64,000 nt of DNA, from assembly GCF_004193775.1 (NCBI RefSeq), contig NC_041008.1, positions 41,821,136-41,885,135 on the forward strand. Reading direction: 5' to 3'. Both the position numbers and the translations under genes were made by a program. Positions 1-12,213 of the stretch are shown here, piece by piece. Positions within the stretch are counted from its first letter, which is position 1. Each line of letters opens with the position of its first letter. A model generated the notes under the pieces. That model saw only the letters and a program-made list of their open reading frames with translations, searched no databases and was not told the origin of the DNA. Source of the DNA: Glycine soja (Eukaryota; Streptophyta; Magnoliopsida; Fabales; Fabaceae).

Positions 1-837
1 CAAATTTTTTCCAGTAGTTAGACTGCACTAACATCTTTTGCACGTCATCGTTGGTTTTCAGTTCAATAATTTTGAATTTGATAATTTTATCTGAATACTC
101 AAAGTGGCTTGGTTGTCAAAAAAACAATCACCTTACCGTTTGTGTTTCATGAATACCATAAAGGGAAATCCCATGAGGCGCAACTTGCTTGATCAAATCC
201 TTCAGTTCATCCATGGTACATCTAGAAGGAATGTCAAACTTTTTGAGATTTTTTCCTGCGAACGAGTAACCAACAAACTCATTTTAGTGTGGCATGTTCC
301 ATCTCCCATTGTAATATAGTAGGGCATCATGAGTAGGGGTCATAGTGGCTTCAAGTACGTTTAATATATCATCTAGTGTGTTCTACCAATGGTGCATAAT
401 AACTCAATCGGACCAACACATGAAAATTGATGATTACACATTAACATTGTGTTAACATCATCATAATTTTTCAGTTGCATATATTGAAAGTGAAATTGGT
501 TACCTGTATCTTGAATGACTGCTAGTAGTAAATTTCATCCAAATATTTTTTGTCAATTAGCTGAAGGATATTGTGTATTCTGGTTTTTAATGTTTGAAAA
601 TCATAAGCGTTAGGTACTCGAATGGGTACTGGAGTGGAAGTTTGAAAATAAACACCACTGTCGTTGTGAACAATGGATCCATTTGGAAAAATAAAACCTA
701 ATGTCGAGTTCACAATTGTCTGACTGCTTATTTCTCCCAAGAATGTCATACTTTGTTCTAAGAATTGGGTTAGGAGAGAACGTGTGATTTTTTAAAGTGT
801 TCGGTTGTGTCATATATATAGATGAGTTTAGTATCAT
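1..837 (-). pseudogene. Fragments of a transposon-associated ORF
   Basis: Two coding-like stretches are seen on the minus strand. One, about 837-504, ends at a plausible GT donor and contains PVPIRVPNAYDFQTLK followed by LDEIYY and then an in-frame TAG where an arginine codon would be expected. The second, about 270-1, reads KKFDIPSRCTMDELKDLIKQ and continues to the window edge with DDVQKMLVQSNYW; it also contains a stop near 112. This peptide style is common in N-terminal or companion ORFs of legume Mutator-like elements, but that is recalled knowledge and not a search result. The fragment lies downstream of the OTU-bearing transposase on the same strand and may belong to it or to a second nested element. 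No host function is proposed. Confidence 0.4.
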
Positions 838-1378
838 TGCTTTAATTTTTTAAAATAAATACATACACGTGCACATGGTTTCTGTTTGTGTTGTCAACTA
901 CACCAATGACGTGACATGCTTTATCTTGCATCAGATCAGAATGTGCAGTCAAGTCTTACAATGTCCTGTCACGCTTTATGTTAACAAGCATGCATTTCAC
1001 AATGTATTGTCAACTCAGACAACGATTTATCATACATGCGTACTCTATTTTAGTTGCACCGATTAATTTTTTTCTTAACACAAGAATTAAGTAATAATTT
1101 TTTTGTTAACGCAACAAATATACAAAGATAGATAACTCTAATTTGAGATTCAAATTCATAACGATCAGTCATTAAAAGGTACATGTTCAATCATCATTTA
1201 TGTCAATATAGTTTCTTTTGAACATCATGAAGCTTCTGTAATGCTGCATTTTACTAATATATGGAGTTGACCACTACTTCGCTTAAGGATGACAATTGTT
1301 ATACCATAACAATGCTACAGGCGGTAAAGGACAACGGTCTTTTAAATAAATTGTTGTACATGCAAAAAAAATATTAAC

Positions 1379-4097
1379 TCAATTGTACACAACTGATTGC
1401 ATAAATAAAAAAAACACTTTATATCTAGAATGTACCTGAATAAAATGATTGACATACACGTGACCAATACAAATTATGCGATGCACTGAAGAATCTGGCG
1501 ATGGTTGACTTCTAAGAGGAAAGAACGGCATGCTTTGTTGTTGAAACAAGGATACAAGGATTACATTATACCTTGATGCCATGACATATCCCATGTTGGT
1601 TATATCCATCCACTTATCCATAGTCACCTGAATGAAACAAATATAAACCTTAAAGCTAATTTTAAAGTTAAGTCTTAAAAATCAAAACATAAATTACATA
1701 CCTTGGTTAACCCATCAACAAGTAGTGACATCCTTAATTCCTCAAATCTGTCCGTGCCACCAAAGAGTTTGATATAGTTATCTGAGAATTTGCCAAGTTC
1801 TTTAAGCAGATGGTTGCGGACCAACGACCAAGAGTCTTCACCCATACCTAATAAACTGGCAACCGACCGATATCCACAGTTTCCATCAGCTTTGACATCA
1901 ACAATGTTATCAATAAAGTCGTGGATAAATGACTGAAATTGATCCAACATAGGCATGATCCTTCTTGGATTGGGCTGCTGAGAAGATGATGCACTATGCC
2001 TCACTGGCGAATTGCTATTTTGCACAAAATGAAAAGCATCTACATACTTCTAGTAAGATGGATCACGCTTTGTTGACCTTGGGTTTCTGTTCATCGGTTT
2101 CTTCGGTGCACCTTTTGTGTTAACCTTTGCTGGAGGAGGACACATCGAATTTCGATCAAGGTATGCAATTTCCTGAAGTTTACTCTTCAGAGTAAACTTA
2201 CCACAAACATCAAGTTCTTCAAATCTTTTGGATATGGTTTCCATCTCTTCCTTGATGCTTATTTCGGGCTCAGATAACCCTTGGTCTGAAAAAATGAGTC
2301 TCCTCCAGAACATATGGATTGAATCCAGTGGGATGCAACCAACACCATATTTAGATAGCTCATAAGCACAAGAAAGACCATGCGCGGTTCTCATGACACA
2401 ACCACAAGTGGAAGGATTTTTTCTAGCATAATGAACACGCTCAAATTCAATTACAATCTGATTTAAAGCATACCTTGAAATCATTCCAAGAAGCCTCTTG
2501 TATAAGGTTTTTTTAAACACATGTCCAACCACATATGTACTTGTTTCAAATGATGCTTTAATTTCCATGTGTTGTAGCATCATCATGTTGTTCATGGCAT
2601 CCCAGATATTGCATAAGTCTCCAAGGCTATTATGTAACACTCTTTTTAAAGCCCAATGAGCAGATTCAACCCTACATTTCAAATACACAAATAACAATAA
2701 ACATATACAACAATAAAATTCCATCAATTCATCAAAGTTAATAGAAATAATTGAACAATTTCATACCTGTTTGTTGTTGTGTTTCCTAAGTGCATCACCT
2801 TATTCGTCTAGGCGGTAACAAATTTTTCCTTGTGTGGGATTATCCATGTTTCCATGACATAGTCAACAAACATTGGTCAAGGTGAACAAACCATTTTAAA
2901 CTTCTTCAAGCACTCATCAAACTGCTGCTCTGAAGGACAATCAACTAGAGACATCCATGACATACTCCTAATCATTTCTTTAACCAATTAATGATTTACA
3001 TTTGGCCTTGACATTCTTGTTTATGTGAAAGCTGCACAACAAATTTGTACACTCAGGAAATACAGTTTTCATTGCATTCATCAATGCTAGGTCTCTGCCA
3101 GTCACAATAACTCTAGGGAGGGCATCACATCTTAAAAATATAACTCGGAATCGTTCTAAAGCCCAAATCACATTATTAAGACGTTCACCTTCTAGATATG
3201 CAAAACTAACAGAGAATGTCATGCCAGTTGGTGTCACCCCAACAAAATTGAGCAGTGGGAGTCTGTACCTGTTTGTTTTGTAGATATTGTCTATCAAAAA
3301 CACCAAATTACATGCATTGACTAACTTCACAGCATCCGGGTGACACCAAAAGATATCACGTACTACATCTTCATACTTTAATCTATGTCAATGAATATAT
3401 TGATCTCATTCAAGAAGTTTCATTAGATGTTGTATTTTAGTATCACTTCCTCTAATGGGGGAACAATATGCACTTCTTGCATTGTATATTTGTTTGATGG
3501 TTGTACAACTGTTGACATTGTGCTCCTTCAGAGTTAGCAGGATATTTCTTGGTTTCACCATTGACTTGGTCATATCAGCAATAAGTGTATTTTCAGCTTT
3601 AGTCAATCGCCCAACGTATGGATGTCCAACTAATGACTTGACCAATTCATGATTATGAATCTCACACATCAACTTTACCATTCAACCTTGTCCTCCAACC
3701 ACTGGTTTACCATGAAGCTTGAAGGGACACCCTCATTTCCTAGTCCAAGTATCTCTTCTAACAAATTTTTTCTTCCTACACCTATACTTGCCACTCCTTT
3801 CACAACCAATTAACACAAACAAAGTCCTTCCTCTACTATTAGTGTTTGTGTCAAACCTTATAATGATCGCCACAAATCCGTTTGCATGAACAACGGATCG
3901 AGCCCACTGCAAAACATCGTCTCGATTGTCAAACACCTACAAAGTAATCCAAACAATTTCAGTTTTCTACAACACATTCACTTTATTAAATCACTCACAA
4001 TAATGAACATTATTACTTGAGAAATATTGAACGCATCCGAACAATCAACATGTGATTCATTCACACCATATTCTTCTTCATTTTGATCTTCGTCCAT
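1379..4097 (-). pseudogene. MULE transposase with C-terminal OTU domain, decayed
   Basis: The likely start is the ATG at 4097 (MDEDQNEEEYG). A FAR1/MuDR-like N-terminal part lies at 3936-3406. The MULE DDE core at 3330-2980 shows FLIDNIYKTNRYRLPLL, then GRDLALMNAMKTVFPEC and a C-x-x-H (CSFH). A SWIM-like zinc region at 2727-2050 shows CGCVMRTAHGLSC and KYGVGCIPLDSIH. An OTU cysteine-protease domain follows in two exons: 2025-1702 carries the catalytic box ADGNCGYRS, and 1627-1379 carries a candidate His in the GHVYVNHF region. Reading is broken by stops and frame changes, for example after 2980 and between 2727 and 2980, so this copy cannot make a full transposase. OTU domains are normally deubiquitinases; attachment to a transposase points to a proteolytic or ubiquitin-related role for the element, which is inference. 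Confidence 0.75.
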
Positions 4098-4320
4098 CTT
4101 AACAATAAATCATAAATTTCAACACAAACATACAACACCTAACCACACACTATATATAATAGAAAACACTACATAATAACTTCGTCCATCTTTTACTGTC
4201 AGTCACAATAACTCATGATTAGTAAAATGCAAAAATCCTATATCATTCTACACATATAAACAATTAAATTATTATTTAAAATGATAATACAAATAAGGTA
4301 ATAACTAAAAAAAATTTAAA

Positions 4321-4745
4321 CTTAACTAAATGTTACAAATACAAAATCCGTATAAGCTTATGGACCAACTTGATCCGTATGCTTAATATCAACATATGGA
4401 TCAACTTGATCCGTATCAACCTTACGGATCAACTTGATCCGTACGATTTACGGACCACCCACTCACGCACATCCAGCACAAATGCGTACCTCATATGTCA
4501 TCGTCGACGAACCAACCATTGCAACAATGAACACCGACCCCTTCACCTTCACTGAAGCTCACCGATCGCAAGAAAAAAACACAACCTAGAGAGAAAACGA
4601 AGAAAATATGGCAAAGCACTACGCACCCTACAACCTTTTTAAAATAACAACTTTTAAAAGAAGAAGACAACGAAGGGATAATTTTGACATTTTTAAAAAA
4701 TGCTGGGTGCATAGGCAATAATGCCGGATGCACCTAGCATTAGCC
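4321..4745 (-). mobile_element. MULE terminal region (start side) with palindromes
   Basis: Read on the minus strand, the terminus begins near 4745 with GGCTAATGCTAGGTGCATCC. It is followed by a second GCACCC-AGCA block, then a leader, then three copies of a 15-19 bp odd-length palindrome with core GGATCAAcTTGATCC at about 4362-4378, 4397-4415 and 4425-4443. The transposase ATG lies about 220 bp further inside. The same terminus and palindrome recur in the opposite orientation at 12214-13316, which identifies it as part of a repeat family. The other end of the element is outside the window or was not recognised. Confidence 0.6.
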
Positions 4746-4942
4746 TATTTTGATGAAGGAAATACTAAGCTCATTAAGGGTACTTATGTCCACACAACCA
4801 AAAAAGAGAAGTGTATGAAGCATATGATAAAGTGGAGAAAGTAAATGTCTGCGTGAGGACGAGACTAGACCCGGTTCATTCAGGCTCGTGCTGTTGCATA
4901 ACCCACTCGGGTTTTTGGCTAACACTGGAAAGCATCATAAGC

Positions 4943-6877
4943 ATGCAAGCGACGTCGTTCTGGGTAGCCAAGTTTCCATTTGGCGTAAGGGCGCAGCAGC
5001 ACCCAACCGTGAAGAGAGACTCCATGGCCGAGTCCACCGTCCCCAAGTGGGCCCAAAAAACCGTCAGCTTGCCCCCTCTCCGGCGCGGCTGTCATCTTGT
5101 CACTTCCAAGGTCCCATTTCCATTTCCTCCTCCTCTCTCTCTCTCTCTCTTTTCTTTAATAATTTTGGCAAAACCCTAATCATTTATTTTGGGATTGATT
5201 TGGTCCAAATCAGATAGTGAAGGAAATTGAGCAAGACCTCTCCGGCTTCAAGTGTGGCCTAGCTCATCTCTTCTGTGAGTATACTACACTATACACTATA
5301 CACTATACACATACATAGGTTAATTAACAAGGTTTTAAATTGCGGTCCGCAACCGCAATTGCGGCCGCAAATAAAGATATTTTGATTCACCACAACCGCA
5401 CGGCGGCCGCAATTGCCCCCAACGTGAAGGATTTTTGAGTTACCGCGACCGCAATAGCAATTTAAAACCATGCATAGGTACATGAATAATTAAGTTGTTT
5501 TCAATTCATTGAACTTGGAAATTGTGATGTGAAATTAAAACGACAGTGCAGCACACCAGTGCTTCTCTTACCATCAATGAGAATTATGACTCAGATGTTC
5601 GCGAGGATACCGAAACCTTCCTCAATCGGATAGTTCCCGAGGTTTCTTTCTTTCTATCACCAATTTGATGTATTCATTATTACTGTTCTCTGGTGTCACA
5701 ACATGTCCTTATATCAAGTTTTCGTGTGTTAATGTCTCGGGCAGGGGTCATCTGCGCCATGGAAGCATACTCTAGAGGGTTAGTACTTGGTGATTTCTCA
5801 ATATGTGTGATCGTTTTTTTTAATTTTTGAATAAAATGAAGCTGATCTAGCTTCAATAATGTGATTCTGTTTTTGACTCATTATTATACTTTAATATATT
5901 CACCAGAAAGCCTCTGTGATTAGATGAATTTTATAGTCCATTCTTAACCTCTCACCTGAACATGTTTCTTTTAGCTGCTGAAATTCTAATTGAAGTTTAT
6001 GTGCTAATATATTGTATTTGTTATAACTCATAACATCATAAGTCAGTTGTTACTTATTAAGTGTAATGCTGCTGTTAGGCTGTTAGTTTTCCATTATAAT
6101 ATACATATTTTTCTGATTTGGATTTGAAATTTTGCAGGGCCAGATGACATGCCAGCTCATATTAAATCATCGATGTTTGGTTGTACACTCACGTGAGCAA
6201 TACTTCCATTTTTCAGTTTGATTTATCATGCTGAAAAGTTATGGTAATGTTATGAACTACTGGCATCTTATATTTTTACTTTTTTAGGATACCGATTACA
6301 AATGGCAAGCTTAACATGGGGACATGGCAGGTAATTCATCTTTGCAATGATCTATCCAAAATGATCTTTATTAATATTTATATTGTTACCCCACATGCAC
6401 ACGAGCACAGATATATGTAGAGACTAGGGGAGGGGGGAGAACTCCTTTTAAGTGCTCTGTGATAACGAATTAATTTTCACTGCACTTTTTGGAATTTTTT
6501 TGAATCCATCCATGAACACTCCTGTTGCTGACCAATTCTTAAAAGAATCATGGCCTTGCATGAAAAGTCAGCAGCTACCCATGTTTATCTTATGCACAGG
6601 CACATTCAAGGAGTTCAATCAATGCTTCCATTGTCGATAGTGTTCCAAAAGTAGTTGTCTCCAGCAATGTTGTTAAATGGCAGCACCATGGCGGAATAGT
6701 GTGGTGGATTTTTCCAGACCGCCATAGGCAATTTGTGAAGGGAGGCCTGCTATGCTGGTGCCATAGGCCGCAATGGTGTGTTTATATGGTGGAATTTTGG
6801 CCTTCCGCTATATTCTGCCATCTGTCATTGATAACACTGGTCTCCAGTAATTCACTAGTGATGCCATATACTGGGAG

Positions 6878-6913
<36 letters not shown>

Positions 6914-7617
6914 CATTATTTCATAATGATTGATACATAATACTCTATATACTATTTGTGATTAGGACAAACCTATTATTTCACGAACAAATTTAAAATC
7001 TCACAATACTGTCCTTCAGGATCTGTAGTTCTCACATTGCATATTTGAAGTTTATATATCACTGTATGACATTTCATCCATTTTGACTTGGAAGAGTATA
7101 TTTGCTACATGATGCCTGAACTTAACCGTGCACAACTAACAAGACATGCCATTCATTCTCGTAAGAACAGATGAAAAAATGATTTTCACAGGAGTTGAGC
7201 GTGTTGAGTGTGTGTGAACAATATAAATAACTCTGTATTTGATTTGCTTATGAGCCATTTATGCTTTGTAGGTTTTGAGGAAATGAAGTATTAAATTTCA
7301 TATGTTGTGTACTGGGGTTTTCTTCAATAAAATTGATCTTTATAAATTGAAAAATAAAATTTTAATATGGTAGTGTTTAGTATCTAGCATTGGTGTTGGT
7401 TTACTATATTTATGATAGGATATGTGATAAAGGAGTTGGTTTGGTTGACACGAATAACTATTTAGTTACTCTCTGCAGATGTTAGCACTGCATTCAGTTG
7501 TTGCATCCAAGTTAATAATAATTTATTTCTTCTTTTATGTTCAAGGGTATATGGCTCTGCGAGCATCGGGATCATCCTACCTCACGAAGAGTTGTTGTCA
7601 CTCTTAATGGAATATGA
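4943..7617 (+). CDS. YjbQ/UPF0047 family protein, seven exons
   Basis: Exons: 4943-5110, 5214-5274, 5547-5641, 5745-5778, 6138-6192, 6288-6330, 7546-7617. All junctions are GT-AG and the phase is kept, giving 175 residues. Family hallmarks are present: [10 protein letters not shown] near residue 40, [10 protein letters not shown] then [13 protein letters not shown] (77-89), [35 protein letters not shown] (about 138-160) and the VVVTLNG end. YjbQ proteins have been linked to thiamine-phosphate synthase side activity in bacteria; the plant role is not established. The first ~35 residues are basic and serine-containing and could be an organelle transit peptide; an internal Met at 5022 would start a shorter cytosolic form. 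Intron 6 (1.2 kb) holds a MITE-like repeat and a TA microsatellite. The gene is convergent with the H-protein gene. Confidence 0.85.
5328..5472. mobile_element. GC-rich MITE with terminal inverted repeats
   Basis: The segment begins GGTTTTAAATTGCGGTCCGC and ends with the inverted form GCAATTTAAAACC, giving a 13-bp terminal inverted repeat. The interior is rich in GCGGCCGCAATTG-type words, unlike the AT-rich surroundings. It sits in intron 2 of the YjbQ-family gene. The features suggest a non-autonomous DNA transposon, hAT-like or Mutator-like; no clear target duplication was seen. Confidence 0.6.
6667..6842. mobile_element. MITE-like repeat in intron 6
   Basis: The left side reads TGTTGTTAAATGGCAG and the right side, inverted, reads AGTGTTATCAATGACAGATGGC, so the ends are imperfect terminal inverted repeats. 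The interior repeats GGCGGAAT and CCGCAATGG-type words. This resembles a common legume hAT-type MITE. It lies in intron 6 of the YjbQ-family gene just before a TA microsatellite. Confidence 0.45.
6882..6911. repeat. TA dinucleotide microsatellite
   Basis: About 15 uninterrupted TA units in intron 6 of the YjbQ-family gene. Confidence 0.95.
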
Positions 7618-8423
7618 GAGTGCTAAGATCTGTTTGCTATACCTCACCTTCGTGATGAAGACAATCTCGCTTTGTAATTTATAACAGGATGTGTGCTACA
7701 GATCTACCTTTTTTGCCAATGTAATTTGAGTGCCTTGATATGATATGGACACAACTGCAGATAGCATTATGACCCTTTAATGCATATAAGTATTCCAAAT
7801 AATCATTATGAGGGCTAATTACATTAACATCCTCTAAGATTCAACAAGGTAACACTTATACATGATGCCCTTCCCATTTTTAACGTTTACAAACCTCCCT
7901 CAATATAACGTAATACTATATACTTCCATTAACAGAAACCTTCCATGACTTGTATTGTTATATCGTTATACATGTTGAAATATATTTTACCTAATTTTTT
8001 TTTATTTTACCAATTGGAACCCCTTTTAGCCGCTGATGTACTACATTTATCCTTTCACTTGAATAATATGGCATTATTCTACTTGGAAAAAAAAAAAAGA
8101 AAAACAGGGCCGTTGAGCCTTTAATTTCTTTCACAAGATGGATCCTTCATTTCATAAAGATGTTACCTTTCAGCAAATTTTGCTTTCCATATACAATCAA
8201 TCACCAATGGCTCGAAAGTTTTGCACTACCATTATGGAGACACCATAAGATTAGAGTATCCAAAATTATGAATGAATATGGCGCACAATAGGTGGATCTG
8301 AGGCGTGAAAGATGAGACTGACAGGGCACCATAAATTGACTAGTGGCTGATGTGAAGAAAGAAACGTAGCACGGACTTAAGAATAATTTCATGAATTAAA
8401 CTCAGTTTAGCGTCATCAAGTAA

Positions 8424-8461
<38 letters not shown>

Positions 8462-8985
8462 CATCAAATAGTCATGTTTTTTCCCATTAAATTCTTTCTG
8501 AAATTTTAAGGAACGATACCTCTACATGATCATCGAAGAAATTGCTTAGAATCCACGGAGTTTAGTGACAAGATCATCGGCTTCTAAACTAACAATAAGA
8601 ATAATTTGTTATATGCAACATACGCAAATGATGTCTATCTTGTGTAAAGAATATGGAAACTTGAAATCTCAATTCTTGATAACTACTGTCCATCTTATTT
8701 ATCAAACTATTATAGCCGTCATCTAACAACAATAGCATAACTTTAAAATAAAACTATTTAAGTTATTATTATTATCATCATCAATTTGCCACGTTGTCAA
8801 ATTCATTTTTCCATTGCAAAGAGTGAAAAATATCATTCCACTGAATCATAAGCCCTCGAAAAATAAAAATAGAGCAGTCAAGACATAACACAAGGAGAAA
8901 ATGGAATAAGCAATTGAGCTTTCCCAATTAAAACATGATCTACACCATGGAGATTGAAGAGTGCTGAAAGATCTTGCCAAGATCA
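7618..8985. other. Convergent 3' intergenic region
   Basis: Between the stop of the YjbQ-family gene and the stop of the H-protein gene. It contains their 3' UTRs and AT-rich DNA with no supported ORF. The only clear structure is a TA microsatellite at about 8427-8459. Confidence 0.7.
8427..8459. repeat. TA dinucleotide microsatellite
   Basis: About 16 TA units in the intergenic region. Confidence 0.95.
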
Positions 8986-11377
8986 TCAGTGCTTGGAATC
9001 TTCTTCTTCACAGAATTTGGAGTATTGATCTGAATCCATCAAGTTGTTTAGTTCACCATTGTCACTTATTTCAACTTTAATTATCCATCCATCTTTATAA
9101 GGGCTTGAATTGATCTGTATGCAGAAATGTAGGACAACATGAAAACACTTGGTGTTCATAAAAAAAAAAAGAATTCATTGCAATACTTCAGCATTGCATA
9201 GGCATACTGATCCAAGATGTAGCATGTAGAAACTACAAAGTACTTAAAGGAGAAAAAAATAGTTAATGCACATAAACTCAGCATACACAACTTGTATTTC
9301 ATGTAAAAAGTTCTTTAAGAATTAGGCAATAAAACTCACCAAAGCAGGAGAGCTGTTAAGCGCTTCATTAACTTCAACAACTTTTCCTGAAACAGGAGAG
9401 TTAATGTCACTAGTTGCCTTCACACTTTCAACTGCACCAAAACTACCTCCTTGTGTTACAGCTGCTCCCACTTCTGGCAATTCAACATATACAACATCAC
9501 CTAAATGATCTTGGGCATGATCAGTTATGCCGACGGTTGCAGAATTTTCATCAACTTTCACCCACTCATGAGAATCAGCATACTTCAAATCTTTAACAAC
9601 TAGAGGTACAACATAGAAGAAGCCAAGAAGGCATGTTAGAGGGATAACTAAAACACAATGATCTTAATCTCTTTAAGCAAAGTGTTCTTTTCACATTTTG
9701 AAGCCATTATGTAGATTAACTTCAGAAATGTTAGTTGCAACAACTACAAAAACAATAATTTTCATATCCTACATGTTCAAATGCACATTTACATTTAGCA
9801 TATAATTGGAGATGTGAATATGCAATGAATCAGAAAATCACCAAAACCCATAAGATGTTTAAATTCAAGATATAAAACTAAATAGGCACATAGGACTCAG
9901 GAGGCATTTTCAATCAGGCAAGCTCATACCAAGATAATTTTCCTCCTACAAATTGCAATTTTGTTTACTTCTTTCCCAAAATGTTTACTAGCAAACAATG
10001 ACATTGATAATCCAAGAATTTGATTTTACATAAATTTTAACATATAAAGCTCCAATGTAATGTACCTAATATTAGTTCAGGAAAGAACAGAATTTAAGCA
10101 ACTTCAAGATCCCATCAGATCTGGATAGTGAATAGTGGAATACTAAAGGGCTTGTTTGGTTCAAGGAGGAGAATTACTTTTGAGCAGAATCTAATTTGGA
10201 AAAATTACCTCGAAGCAATGAGTTGTGTGTTAACTGTTAAGTAATGTTTACCCAGCCAATTAACGAGTATTATTTGTATTGAATTAGGCAAAATTTAATG
10301 TATAACTCAATGAGAAGCATATCTTTAAAAAAAAAAAAAACTTAATGAGAAGCAATTGATAAAAGTTATGTAAAAACGGCAATGAAAAGTAATAGTTTAT
10401 TTGATGTAAAATTTGCTATAAAAGACCAAAACACATAAAAGAATTCTCCACCAAATTTCCAAATATGCACTAGAAAACGAGAAACAGACTTTTGTTCTGA
10501 TGTAGTAATACTGAAGCTTCAACATTGAAAATGTAACAAACGGCATAGCTACAGCCCGAGATTCAAACTTTCAGAAACAAACTCTCTGTAAAACGTATAC
10601 AAACATGAAATATTTTCAATTTTAAGTTAGGAATTTATCCTAGTTTCTTCTATACATTTAGTATTAAAAAAATCTCTTTTTTTTTTCTTCCTTCTATCAC
10701 TATCCATTACCAGCTCCACCCTTGTCATTCTGCTGTTAGATTAATGTAACTAATTGGGCCAATAAGGTTCACTAGGTTCAGAATGCAGTCCATTAAGTAG
10801 ATCACAGATAGTACATGCCATTAAGAATGTGGAGCACTAATAAAGGTTAAAAAATCATAAGAAATTGGACACATAGCATTTTTAGAGCTATTTTGTTGGG
10901 GGGTAGGTGACTGGGTGATGCACTTTGCCTTCCCACCACCTCTTAGAAAGCTCCTTGGCATTAAAATATATATAGATAGATAGATAAAGGTGGAAAGAGC
11001 AATGTCAACAAGACCATGACACTGAGAGATCTCTATGCATGGCTGAAACAACACTATATGTTAGCACTATGATGCATCATATTATACATCAGAAAACATA
11101 AGAAATGTGAATTTCCCATCCAGAAGAGAAGAGACCTGAGATTTAAAATGAAACGTTCAAAGGACACGGATCAAGATCCACAACATAACATATGACATGA
11201 CATGACAACAACTCAATCGTAAGTGATCAATCAATGAAACAAAACATATGAAAAGCAGATCACAGAGAGAAGAAGAGGATGAAGGAGAAGGAGATGTTAC
11301 CATTAGAAAAGCCTCTGTGAAACACAGAGATCCTCAGGTAAGAGGCAGCTCTTGAAGCCCACAATTGCCTGCAAGCC

Positions 11378-11379
<2 letters not shown>
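8986..11379 (-). CDS. GDCSH: Glycine cleavage system H protein, mitochondrial
   Basis: Exons on the minus strand: 11379-11301, 9599-9340, 9114-8986. Phases join cleanly to 155 residues. The H protein carries the lipoyl arm that shuttles the aminomethyl group between the P, T and L proteins of the mitochondrial glycine decarboxylase complex. The N-terminus [16 protein letters not shown] is an Arg/Ser-rich mitochondrial presequence. The mature start has the family motif [11 protein letters not shown] (about 32-42), then [19 protein letters not shown], and the lipoylation site ESVKATSD with Lys87. The protein ends with the plant H-protein tail [11 protein letters not shown]. It uses [18 protein letters not shown] near the last splice junction, a divergent form of the usual PGLINSSPYEDGW. 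Intron 1 is 1.7 kb and AT-rich. A CT microsatellite lies immediately upstream of the ATG, in the 5' leader. Confidence 0.93.

Positions 11380-11380
<1 letters not shown>

Positions 11381-11417
<37 letters not shown>
11381..11417. repeat. TC microsatellite in the H-protein leader
   Basis: About 18 TC units (GA on the coding strand) directly abut the start codon of the H-protein gene. GA-rich leaders are frequent in plant promoters and can bind GAGA/BBR-BPC factors; that role is inference here. Confidence 0.9.
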
Positions 11418-11419
<2 letters not shown>

Positions 11420-12213
11420 ACTTATGCTGTGGTCATGCTGAGCATCCATTTATTTATATTGAGGGGGTTGGTGAAAGTTTTTGTTCTTTTTTTATTCCTT
11501 CAAAAATATTTTATCCCTTTTAATACAAAAAAAAAAATTCTTTCTGTTTTTATTATTGTTTAATGAGTCACAATCAAATCGATTCATTGAGTCTTTGATG
11601 CAATATTTTACATATAATTTTTCTTTCTTATAGAATTACATATTTTTATTTTATGACATGTATTTTGTAAAGTTTATATTAAATTAATTATTCAATAAAA
11701 TTAATTTTACTTTTCAATCATTTTAATCAAAATATAAGTATATTAATCAATATTTACATGTAAATACTATCATTGAAAACACTTTTTAATTTTTTTTTGT
11801 AAATTTTAAATTTAAATACTTATATTTTTATATTTTAATTTGTATTTTTAGTATTAATAGTTTTTTTTTCTTTAAATATTTTTAAAATATATACAGTTTC
11901 ACATTTTACATATACTTATATTAATCAAACATATACGGAATACTTCTAAAATGATATTATTTTCATATAGAATTAGAATATAGAAAAACTGAACGTATAT
12001 TTTTCTGTTATTGTTACTTTTTTATGCATCATAAGCAAATTGTTATTATATTTACAGAAGATAGGAACTAAGTGCTATGTGGGTCTTTGTGTTTCGTTAG
12101 GAAATAAGTGCTATGCGAGTCTTTGATTAATATTTTTCAGCCGAAGGAATCTTAAACAGTCCCAACATGAGCAGAAAGACCCATAGGGCCATAGTGGTGA
12201 AGAATGGTGGGTG
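11418..12213. other. AT-rich upstream region of the H-protein gene
   Basis: The region should contain the H-protein promoter. It is very AT-rich from 11500 to 12060 and shows no supported ORF. A short imperfect direct repeat around AAGTGCTATG-GTCTTTG is visible at about 12069-12125. Confidence 0.6.
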
